Shown here: piece by piece, positions 1-5,706 of the stretch
Layout of the letters: every line of letters starts with the position of its first letter
How positions within the stretch are numbered: position 1 is the first letter of the stretch
From: UBA4615 sp049422085
Lineage (GTDB): Bacteria > Pseudomonadota > Gammaproteobacteria > Burkholderiales > Burkholderiaceae_E
Assembly (NCBI GenBank): GCA_049422085.1
Contig: JBMSOD010000122.1
Location: 1 to 9,096 of the forward strand
Reading direction: 5' to 3'
DNA length: 9,096 bases
The notes under the pieces: model-generated
The model's database searches: none
What the model was told of the DNA's origin: nothing
Seen by the model: the letters and a program-made list of their open reading frames with translations, nothing else
Position numbers and translations under genes: made by a program

Positions 1-16
1 CCCCCGCCGCTCGATC

Positions 17-20
17 GGAG
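17..20 (+). promoter_or_regulatory. Ribosome binding site of pyrH
   Basis: GGAG lies 5 nt before the ATG at 26, a normal Shine-Dalgarno spacing. It supports 26 as the pyrH start. The bases before it (1-16) are GC-rich spacer in which I see no promoter. Confidence 0.7.
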
Positions 21-25
21 ATCAC

Positions 26-748
26 ATGTCAACGGAAGGCCGTCCTTACAAGCGTGTGTTGCTCAAGCTTTCTGGCGAAGCGCTCATGGGCGACGATGAA
101 TTCGGAATTCATCGTGAAACCCTGCAAGGCATGGTGAAGCAGATTGCAGAGGCGCTCTCGCTCGGAACCGAACTGGCCATCGTGATTGGCGGTGGCAACA
201 TCTTCAGGGGTGTTGCTCTCGGTGCGCACGGCATGGACCGAGCCACTGCCGATTACATGGGCATGCTTGCCACGGTCATGAATGCGCTGGCCCTGCAGGA
301 TGCGCTGCGCATCGCAGACATTCAGGCTCGGGTCCAGTCGGCGCTCAAGATCGAACAGGTCGTGGAGCCCTACATCCGGCCCAAGGCCTTGCGCTACCTC
401 GAGGAAGGCAAGGTCGTCATTTTTGCTGCCGGAACGGGTAATCCGTTTTTCACGACCGATACCGCAGCCGCCCTGAGGGGTGCCGAGATCGGGGCCGAGG
501 TGGTGCTCAAGGCCACCAAGGTCGACGGGGTCTACACTGCCGATCCCATGAAGGACGCCAGCGCCACGCGCTACCGCAGCATCAGTTTCGATGAAGCCAT
601 CGGCCGGGACCTCAAGGTCATGGATGCCACTGCGTTCGCACTGTGTCGTGACCGGCGACTTCCTGTGAAGGTCTTTTCGATCTTCAAGGAAGGGGCTTTG
701 CGCCGGGTGCTTCTTGGGCAGGATGAAGGAACCCTCGTTCATGTCTGA
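26..748 (+). CDS. pyrH: UMP kinase (uridylate kinase)
   Basis: Cytoplasmic kinase that phosphorylates UMP to UDP with ATP, the step leading to UTP, CTP and UDP-sugars. The 240-residue product matches the usual bacterial length (E. coli 241) and belongs to the amino acid kinase family, unrelated to eukaryotic UMP/CMP kinases. Visible motifs are KLSGEAL (14-20, ATP phosphate binding), GGGNIFRG (55-62), ADYMGMLATVMNALA (75-89), AGTGNPFFTTDTAA (135-148, UMP and phosphate contacts) and KATKVDGVYTADP (162-174, nucleotide-binding loop). The C-terminal GALRRV and EGTL are also typical. The start is the first ATG after a GGAG 5 nt upstream. It is first in the visible block, 60 nt before frr; the rpsB-tsf-pyrH-frr order is widespread, so tsf is expected just outside the window (inference). 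Family UMP kinases are hexamers, inhibited by UTP and usually activated by GTP. Nothing is odd in the sequence. Confidence 0.98.
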   Translation: MSTEGRPYKRVLLKLSGEALMGDDEFGIHRETLQGMVKQIAEALSLGTELAIVIGGGNIFRGVALGAHGMDRATADYMGMLATVMNALALQDALRIADIQARVQSALKIEQVVEPYIRPKALRYLEEGKVVIFAAGTGNPFFTTDTAAALRGAEIGAEVVLKATKVDGVYTADPMKDASATRYRSISFDEAIGRDLKVMDATAFALCRDRRLPVKVFSIFKEGALRRVLLGQDEGTLVHV

Positions 749-764
749 TCGATTCGACCGTCTT

Positions 765-791
765 TCGACGCTGCCCGAGCGGCAGTGTTGA
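765..791 (+). other. Stem-loop between pyrH and frr
   Basis: Positions 765-775 can pair with 781-791 to give an 11-bp RNA stem containing two G-U wobbles (767/789 and 770/786), closed by the 5-nt loop CGAGC (776-780). The innermost five pairs, CTGCC/GGCAG, are all Watson-Crick. No T-run follows, so it is not an intrinsic terminator. The 3' arm ends two bases before the frr Shine-Dalgarno (794-800). It could be an RNA processing site, a brake on or stabiliser of frr translation, or chance in GC-rich DNA; the sequence alone does not decide. Confidence 0.45.
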
Positions 792-793
792 TC

Positions 794-800
794 AAGGGAG
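794..800 (+). promoter_or_regulatory. Ribosome binding site of frr, decides its start
   Basis: AAGGGAG ends 8 nt before the ATG at 809. An ATG at 804 is in another frame and too close, and the in-frame GTG at 785 lies upstream of this site inside the stem-loop. The site therefore selects 809 as the start. Confidence 0.8.
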
Positions 801-808
801 TGCATGCC

Positions 809-1375
809 ATGCCCGTCACGATTCCTGAAATACGAAAGTCCACCGAGCAGAAGATGGAGAAGTCCATCGAAGCCCTCAAGACTGCGCTGGCCCGCGTGCG
901 TACCGGTCGGGCGCATGTCGGACTGCTCGATCATGTCCAGGTCGACTATTACGGAAGCCTGGTGCCCATCAGTCAGGTGGCCAATGTCACCCTGGTTGAT
1001 TCGCGCACGATTGGCGTGTCGCCCTGGGAGAAGAAGATGGCCTCGGTCATCGACAAGGCGATTCGCGAGTCGGATCTCGGCCTCAATCCAACGGTCGTCG
1101 GAGAGCTCATCCGGGTTCCCATGCCGCCCCTGTCTGAAGAGCGTCGCAAGGAACTGATCAAGGTGGTCAAGGGCGAAGGCGAGGATGCCAAGGTCGCGGT
1201 CCGAAATCTCAGGCGTGATGCCAACACTCAGCTCAAGGACCTGGTCAAGACCAAGGCGGCCTCCGAAGACGAGGAGCGTCGCGCCCAGGATGAGGTCCAG
1301 AAGCTCACCGACCGTTTCGTGGGCGAGATCGACAAGTTGCTGCACACCAAGGAGCAGGAGCTTCTCACTGTCTGA
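809..1375 (+). CDS. frr: Ribosome recycling factor
   Basis: RRF works with EF-G to split the post-termination ribosome and free mRNA and tRNA for another round. The 188-residue product (E. coli 185) has the two-domain RRF layout: an N-terminal helix with IRKSTEQKM (8-16), the RTGRA hinge (31-35), the beta-rich domain II of about residues 33-108 with DHVQVDYYGS (41-50), PISQVANVTL (53-62) and RVPMPPLSEERR (102-113), and a long C-terminal helical part with VRNLRRDAN (131-139). The last segment carries the conserved arginines that contact 23S rRNA in known RRFs. I chose ATG 809 over the in-frame GTG 785 because the Shine-Dalgarno at 794-800 fits only 809, and because family members begin near the IRKS helix. 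The wording of the core is very close to betaproteobacterial RRFs as I remember them. It sits 60 nt after pyrH and 31 nt before uppS. Confidence 0.97.
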   Translation: MPVTIPEIRKSTEQKMEKSIEALKTALARVRTGRAHVGLLDHVQVDYYGSLVPISQVANVTLVDSRTIGVSPWEKKMASVIDKAIRESDLGLNPTVVGELIRVPMPPLSEERRKELIKVVKGEGEDAKVAVRNLRRDANTQLKDLVKTKAASEDEERRAQDEVQKLTDRFVGEIDKLLHTKEQELLTV

Positions 1376-1406
1376 GTCTCTGGGACGAATTGGACACCCG
1401 ACGCGC

Positions 1407-2219
1407 ATGAGCCATGTCAGTTCGACCCAGGGCATTCCCGAGATCGGGAAGGTTCCGCGGCATATCGCGATCATCATGGACGGCAATGGCCGCTGGGCCA
1501 AGGCACGAATGCTTCCGCGCGTGGCCGGACACCATCGGGGTGTCGACGCCGTTCGCACGACCCTGGAAGCCTGCGTCAAGGCAGGCGTTCAATACCTGAC
1601 CCTGTTTGCGTTCAGCTCCGAAAACTGGCGACGCCCGGCAGACGAAGTCTCCGTGCTCATGGGTCTGTTCGTCCGCCTCCTTGAAAGAGAAATCGGGCGT
1701 CTGCATGCCAATGGGATCCGATTGGTCGTTGTAGGCGAACTCTCGGCATTTGAGCCGCGGCTGCAAACGCTGATCGAGGAGGCCATGGTCCTCACTTCGG
1801 CCAATTCAAGGCTCACCCTGACGATTTGCGCCAACTATGGCGGACGCTGGGACATGCTGCAGGCCATGCAGCGCATGCTCATCGATTCACCCGGGGTGCG
1901 CGCGGAGCCAGCGCGCATTCAGGAGTCGGATCTGACGCCCTACCTGTCGATGAACCATGCCCCGGAGCCTGATCTTTTCATCCGCACAGGAGGAGAGCAG
2001 CGGATCAGCAATTTTTTGCTCTGGCAACTGGCCTATACCGAGCTCTACTTTACGGATACCTTCTGGCCGGATTTCAATGAGCGCGAGCTTGTCAGAGCCA
2101 TTGAGTCCTATCAGCAGCGCGAACGACGCTTTGGTCGCACGAGCGCCCAGCTGGCAGGCCCCGAGGCGGGAGCGCTTGAGACGGCGCCGGTATCACCGAC
2201 CAACAGCCCTCAGGTCTGA
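1407..2219 (+). CDS. uppS: Undecaprenyl diphosphate synthase (cis-prenyltransferase)
   Basis: Condenses farnesyl diphosphate with eight isopentenyl diphosphates to C55 undecaprenyl diphosphate, the lipid carrier for peptidoglycan and O-antigen synthesis, at the cytoplasmic face of the inner membrane. The 270-residue protein shows the cis-prenyltransferase signatures: HIAIIMDGNGRWAK (19-32, with catalytic Asp25 and the diphosphate-binding loop), FSSENWRRP (69-77), NYGGRWD (143-149), RTGGEQRISNFLLW (193-206) and ELYFTDTFWPDF (212-223). After RRFG (241-243... within 240-243) the tail continues to residue 270 as a Pro/Ala/Ser/Thr-rich stretch, somewhat longer than in E. coli (253 residues in all). 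The open frame extends upstream into frr without a convincing start, so ATG 1407, ahead of the conserved core, is chosen. Its Shine-Dalgarno is weak at best, so coupling to frr translation is likely. Dxr, encoded two genes on, feeds the same isoprenoid route. Confidence 0.97.
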   Translation: MSHVSSTQGIPEIGKVPRHIAIIMDGNGRWAKARMLPRVAGHHRGVDAVRTTLEACVKAGVQYLTLFAFSSENWRRPADEVSVLMGLFVRLLEREIGRLHANGIRLVVVGELSAFEPRLQTLIEEAMVLTSANSRLTLTICANYGGRWDMLQAMQRMLIDSPGVRAEPARIQESDLTPYLSMNHAPEPDLFIRTGGEQRISNFLLWQLAYTELYFTDTFWPDFNERELVRAIESYQQRERRFGRTSAQLAGPEAGALETAPVSPTNSPQV

Positions 2220-2222
2220 GGC

Positions 2223-3089
2223 ATGCTGCTGACCCGGATCGTTACCGCGGTTGTTCTGCTCGCGGTGCTGTTGCCGGCCATTTTTCTTGCGCCCGCCTGG
2301 GTGTGGGGTCTGATCTCGCTGGTCTTCCTGGTTCAAGGGGCACGGGAATGGAGCAGATTGCTGGGTCCCAGCCCCATGGGGCAGTTGCTCGCACCCGGCC
2401 TCGCGCTGTTCGGTCTGATCTGGCTGCTGCTGTCTGTCGGCCTGCCGTCAATGCCTGCCGCGTCTGTGGCAGCAGTAGGGTCGTCTGCGATTCTCAGGTC
2501 GGCAACCCTGCTCCTCTGCGGCGCTGCGCTGATCCTCTGGCTGATTTTCATGCCTGCTGTGCTCAAGGCGGCAAGACCGGTCGGACCTGGGACTGCGCTC
2601 GCCGTCGTGTCTCTTGCCGCCTGCTGGGTCGCGCTCCTTGAGCTGCGCCAGGTCTCGCCCGTCCTGTTGCTCTCCGCAATGGCGGTGGTCTGGGTGGCCG
2701 ACATCGGAGCCTATGCAGGAGGACGGCTGCTTGGAAAGCACAAGCTCGCGCCCAGAGTCAGTCCAGGCAAGACCTGGGAGGGCGCGATCACCGGTCTGCT
2801 GGCGGTAGGTGCGCTTGCGATCACCGCTCAACTGGCACTGCCAACCGGATGGGTCGTCTGGAGTTCATCCATGCTCACCAGTCTGGGGGTGCCGGCGGCC
2901 TTGATCCTGATCGCTGCGGTCGTGGTCCTCAGCATCACTGGCGATCTTTTCGAGAGCGCCCTCAAGCGTGCGGCCGGCGTCAAGGACAGCAGCCAGGTGC
3001 TGCCCGGGCATGGCGGTGTGCTTGACCGCATCGATGCACTGATCCCCACCATGCCGGTGGCATTGTTGCTTTACATGCTGCTGCCATAA
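2223..3089 (+). CDS. cdsA: Phosphatidate cytidylyltransferase (CDP-diglyceride synthase)
   Basis: Inner-membrane enzyme that makes CDP-diacylglycerol from phosphatidic acid and CTP, the branch point to all phospholipids. The 288-residue product (E. coli 285) is strongly hydrophobic with roughly eight membrane segments, for example residues 5-24, 26-38, 55-73, 93-112, 123-140, 146-163, 189-205 and 222-239. The conserved cytidylyltransferase region begins at VWVADIGAYAGGRLLGKHK (156-174) with SPGKTWEG (180-187). The CDS signature near the C-terminus is present: SALKRAAGVKDSS (245-257) followed by LPGHGGVLDRIDA (260-272), with the acidic and Lys/Arg residues that hold the metal-CTP complex in the family. 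ATG 2223 is 3 nt after the uppS stop. Only a weak AGG-type ribosome site can be proposed, so translation is probably coupled to uppS. Next to uppS and dxr it forms a lipid-precursor module. No defect seen. Confidence 0.96.
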   Translation: MLLTRIVTAVVLLAVLLPAIFLAPAWVWGLISLVFLVQGAREWSRLLGPSPMGQLLAPGLALFGLIWLLLSVGLPSMPAASVAAVGSSAILRSATLLLCGAALILWLIFMPAVLKAARPVGPGTALAVVSLAACWVALLELRQVSPVLLLSAMAVVWVADIGAYAGGRLLGKHKLAPRVSPGKTWEGAITGLLAVGALAITAQLALPTGWVVWSSSMLTSLGVPAALILIAAVVVLSITGDLFESALKRAAGVKDSSQVLPGHGGVLDRIDALIPTMPVALLLYMLLP

Positions 3090-3096
3090 TGTGCCC

Positions 3097-4272
3097 ATGA
3101 AACGACTGGCCATTCTGGGCTCGACAGGTTCGATCGGCATGAGCACCATCGACGTGGTGTTGCGTCATCCCGACCTTTATGCGGTCGATGCGCTGGTCGC
3201 TCATCGTAACCATCAGCGCATGCACGAGCAGTGCCTTCAGGTCAGGCCCGCATTTGCTGTGATGACCGACCCGCAGGCCGCACAGGCGCTGCGTGCATCG
3301 CTGTCCGCTTCGGATTGCCGCACCGAGGTTCTTGACGGAGAGGCCGCAGCGGCAACAGTCTGTGCCGAGCCCCGGATTGATACCGTCATGGCGGCGATCG
3401 TGGGTGCGGCCGGGCTTGCGCCCACGCTGGCCGCTGCCGCGAGCGGCAAATGCATCCTGCTGGCCAACAAAGAGGCCATCGTCATGGCAGGCCCGGTTTT
3501 TCTGCGTGCTGTCCGTGAGGGCGGTGCCCGTGTGCTGCCGATTGATAGCGAGCACAATGCGGTTTTTCAGTGCATGCCTGCACAGGGGCATGCCCGTGGT
3601 GTCAGACGCATTGTTCTGACCGCGTCGGGCGGGCCGTTTCGGACCTGGAGTGCCGATCAGATGCGCTCTGTCACGCCCGAGCAGGCGGTGGCTCATCCCA
3701 ACTGGAGCATGGGCCGCAAGATCTCTGTTGATTCGGCCAGCATGATGAACAAGGGCCTCGAACTGATCGAGGCCCACTTCCTGTTTGGCGTACCCGAGCC
3801 CCAGCTTGATGTGATCGTTCATCCGCAGAGCATCATCCATTCGATGGTCGAATACATCGATGGTTCCACGCTTGCTCAGCTGGGTAATCCCGACATGAGG
3901 ACACCGATCGCACATGCGCTTGCCTGGCCCGAACGGATCGAGAGCGGCGTGAACCTGCTCGATCTGGCCGCTCAGGGTCGACTTGATTTCGAGCTTCCCG
4001 ACGAAGCCCGCTTTCCGTGCCTGGGGCTGGCTCGTGAAGCGCTGAAGGCCGGTGATGCGGCACCTTGCGTCCTGAATGCTGCCAACGAGATCGCGGTCGA
4101 GGCTTTCCTGGCCGGACGGATCGGATTCCTCCAGATTGCGCAGATCAATGCCCAAGTGCTCGAAGCACTTGGATCCGAACCTGCGCCCGCACAGGTGGCC
4201 GATGTGCTCGCGCTCGACGAGCAGGCGCGCCAGCGCGCTCACCTTGAAATTTCACGACGAGGTCATGCATGA
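3097..4272 (+). CDS. dxr: 1-deoxy-D-xylulose 5-phosphate reductoisomerase
   Basis: Cytoplasmic enzyme that rearranges and reduces DXP to 2-C-methyl-D-erythritol 4-phosphate with NADPH, the committed step of the MEP isoprenoid pathway and the target of fosmidomycin. The 391-residue protein (E. coli 398) has the NADPH-binding GSTGSIG (8-14), the LLANKEAIVMAG stretch, the metal ligands Asp150 and Glu152 in PIDSEHNAVFQ, the substrate loop HPNWSMGRKISVDSA, the NKGLELIEA segment with the third metal ligand Glu222, and the HPQSIIHSMVEY and LNAANEIAVEAFL motifs. ATG 3097 places the Rossmann strand MKRLAILG directly at the N-terminus as in relatives. GTG 3091, two codons upstream and in frame, is an alternative. 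Neither has a visible Shine-Dalgarno, so reinitiation after cdsA (stop 7 nt away) is likely. The 3' end overlaps rseP by 4 nt. Its product pathway supplies the substrates of UppS. Confidence 0.97.
   Translation: MKRLAILGSTGSIGMSTIDVVLRHPDLYAVDALVAHRNHQRMHEQCLQVRPAFAVMTDPQAAQALRASLSASDCRTEVLDGEAAAATVCAEPRIDTVMAAIVGAAGLAPTLAAAASGKCILLANKEAIVMAGPVFLRAVREGGARVLPIDSEHNAVFQCMPAQGHARGVRRIVLTASGGPFRTWSADQMRSVTPEQAVAHPNWSMGRKISVDSASMMNKGLELIEAHFLFGVPEPQLDVIVHPQSIIHSMVEYIDGSTLAQLGNPDMRTPIAHALAWPERIESGVNLLDLAAQGRLDFELPDEARFPCLGLAREALKAGDAAPCVLNAANEIAVEAFLAGRIGFLQIAQINAQVLEALGSEPAPAQVADVLALDEQARQRAHLEISRRGHA
4259..4262 (+). promoter_or_regulatory. Ribosome binding site of rseP
   Basis: GAGG within the last codons of dxr lies 6 nt before the ATG at 4269. 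Together with the ATGA overlap of stop and start it indicates coupled but independently assisted initiation of rseP. The nearby ATG at 4265 is in another frame. Confidence 0.6.
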
Positions 4273-5624
4273 CCACCCTGATTGCATTTTTGTGCGCGCT
4301 GGCGATCCTGATCTTCGTGCACGAACTGGGCCACTACCTGGTGGCTCGCTTGTTTGATGTGAAGGTGCTGCGGTTTTCCATCGGTTTCGGAACACCACTG
4401 ATTCGCTTTACGGTCGGAGCTGACAAGACTGAGTGGACGATCGCCCCGATCCCTTTGGGGGGCTATGTGCGCATGCTGGACGAGCGCGAGGGCATCGACG
4501 AATCCGTGCCTGAACATGAGCTCGCCAGAGCATTCAACCGCCAGTCACTCGGTCGTCGCTCCCTGATTGTGCTTGCAGGCCCTGTTGCGAATTTTCTGTT
4601 GGCCATCGCTCTGTATGCCGTGCTGGGCTGGTCTGGGACGCAGGAGCCGGCTGCCGTGCTGGCCCAGCCAGGTCCTGGGACGATTGCTGCGGCATCCGGT
4701 TTTGTCGCTGGCGACCGGGTGGTCGAAGTTGACGGACGAAAAATCAAGTCCCTGAACGACTTCCGCCTGCGGCTCATTGATCCGGTGGTCGACAAGCGTG
4801 CCGCGTCTGTCCTGGTGGATCGTGGCGGACAGCGAGTCCCGCTTTCTCTTGAGACGGGGAAGCTGGGTTCCGATGCGCTTGAAACCGATTTTCTGCGTAC
4901 GCTCGGTCTGGAGGTCGCAGCCGGAGCCGTGGTGGTGGGTTCGGTGCTGCCTGATGGCAGTGCTGCCAGGGCAGGTCTTCTGACCGGGGATCAGATTCTC
5001 GCGATCGATGGTCGATCGATCACGCGGCCCGGGCAGGTTGTGGAACACCTTCGAGGCCATCCCGGGCAGGAGGTCCGACTCGATGTGGAGCGGGCTCGCG
5101 TTGTCCAGCGCATCGTGGTTGTGCCCCAGCCTCAGGTTTCCGACAGGCCTGAGGATGCAGGTCGCACCATCGGTCGCATCGGCGCAGCCTTGCAGGGGCG
5201 GGTTGAGATGGTGGAGGTCAGTCAGGGATTCCTTGGAGGGCTGGCTCATGGTGTGCACAAGACCTGGGAGATGTCCTGGTTCTCCCTGCGCATGCTGGGC
5301 AAGATGCTGGTGGGCGATCTGTCCTGGCGCAACCTCAGTGGCCCGGTGGCGATCGCCGACTACGCCGGGCAATCGGCGAAGATCGGTGTCATGGCCTACA
5401 TCGGATTTCTGGCGCTGATCAGCGTCAGTCTGGGCGTCCTCAATCTGCTTCCTGTCCCGGTTCTCGACGGGGGCCATTTGGTATATTACGGACTCGAGGC
5501 GATCAAGGGTCGCCCGCTGTCCGAGCGCTTCATGCAGATGACCCAGCGCATCGGCATCGTGTTGGTGGCGGGCCTCATGGTGGTGGCCTTGTTCAACGAC
5601 ATTACCCGTCTGATCGGCGGATGA
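4269..5624 (+). CDS. rseP: Site-2 intramembrane metalloprotease RseP
   Basis: Inner-membrane zinc protease of the M50/S2P family. In E. coli RseP cuts the anti-sigma factor RseA after DegS to release sigma E, and also clears remnant signal peptides. The 451-residue product matches the family (E. coli 450). The first membrane segment carries the active site HELGH (His18, Glu19, His22). GYVRML (65-70) and AGPVANFLLA (103-112) follow, then two tandem periplasmic PDZ domains, about 125-215 (with GFVAGDRVVEVDG at 144-156) and 218-300 (with SAARAGLLTGDQILAIDG at 231-248). The C-terminal part has NLSGPVAIA (355-363) and the third zinc ligand Asp400 in LPVPVLDGGH, with final membrane segments at about 376-395 and 427-444. 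ATG 4269 overlaps the dxr stop by 4 nt and has GAGG 6 nt upstream. The gene precedes bamA, whose product's folding state the sigma E response monitors. No rseA or rpoE lies in the window, so the exact substrate here is inferred. Confidence 0.96.
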   Translation: MTTLIAFLCALAILIFVHELGHYLVARLFDVKVLRFSIGFGTPLIRFTVGADKTEWTIAPIPLGGYVRMLDEREGIDESVPEHELARAFNRQSLGRRSLIVLAGPVANFLLAIALYAVLGWSGTQEPAAVLAQPGPGTIAAASGFVAGDRVVEVDGRKIKSLNDFRLRLIDPVVDKRAASVLVDRGGQRVPLSLETGKLGSDALETDFLRTLGLEVAAGAVVVGSVLPDGSAARAGLLTGDQILAIDGRSITRPGQVVEHLRGHPGQEVRLDVERARVVQRIVVVPQPQVSDRPEDAGRTIGRIGAALQGRVEMVEVSQGFLGGLAHGVHKTWEMSWFSLRMLGKMLVGDLSWRNLSGPVAIADYAGQSAKIGVMAYIGFLALISVSLGVLNLLPVPVLDGGHLVYYGLEAIKGRPLSERFMQMTQRIGIVLVAGLMVVALFNDITRLIGG

Positions 5625-5706
5625 TTCCACTTCTTTCAGTGCTCCCCCCGATCTGATCCGTCGGCCCGTTCGTCCCATCGCCCGCGACTCTTCCCTCGTA
5701 CCCTCT
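5625..5706 (+). promoter_or_regulatory. Pyrimidine-rich leader before bamA, no Shine-Dalgarno
   Basis: This 82-nt spacer is the longest gap in the window. By hand count about 62 of 82 bases are C or T, including CCCCCC at 5644-5649, and the last 18 bases before the bamA ATG contain only two purines. No GGAG, AGG or GAG-type ribosome site precedes the ATG. A possible stem CCGA/TCGG near 5648-5664 is too short to call a terminator, and no T-run follows. The role (S1-dependent initiation, regulator target, or plain spacer) is not determined by the sequence. Confidence 0.5.

Noticed and set aside
29..1579. Long minus-strand open frame of about 516 codons antisense to pyrH, frr and the 5' part of uppS
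   Set aside because: It lies opposite three unmistakable genes, its product is rich in His, Arg, Gly and Asp with no recognisable domain, and such frames are a usual by-product of codon bias in GC-rich genes.
1988..1993. Perfect AGGAGG inside uppS (others at 1777, 2717 and 8425)
   Set aside because: These come from Gly-Gly, Glu-Glu and similar codon pairs. None precedes a plausible gene start; the one at 8425 with an ATG at 8437 opens a frame of only seven codons.
2006..2021. AGCAA-T-run-TTGCT inverted repeat with six T in uppS, as a possible terminator or slippage site
   Set aside because: Stem of only 5 bp, inside the conserved SNFLLW codons, and the reading frame continues intact.
2980..4242. 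Minus-strand open frame of about 420 codons antisense to dxr
   Set aside because: Antisense shadow of a complete, motif-confirmed dxr; no domain or start context supports it.
5629..5656. Sigma E-like promoter (CACTT ... TCTGA) in the bamA leader
   Set aside because: The -35 lacks the GGAA part of GGAACTT and the 19-nt spacer is too long, so the match is no better than chance.
4545..5678. Minus-strand open frame of about 377 codons antisense to rseP
   Set aside because: Antisense shadow; the rseP reading carries HELGH, two PDZ domains and the LDG motif, while the reverse product shows none.
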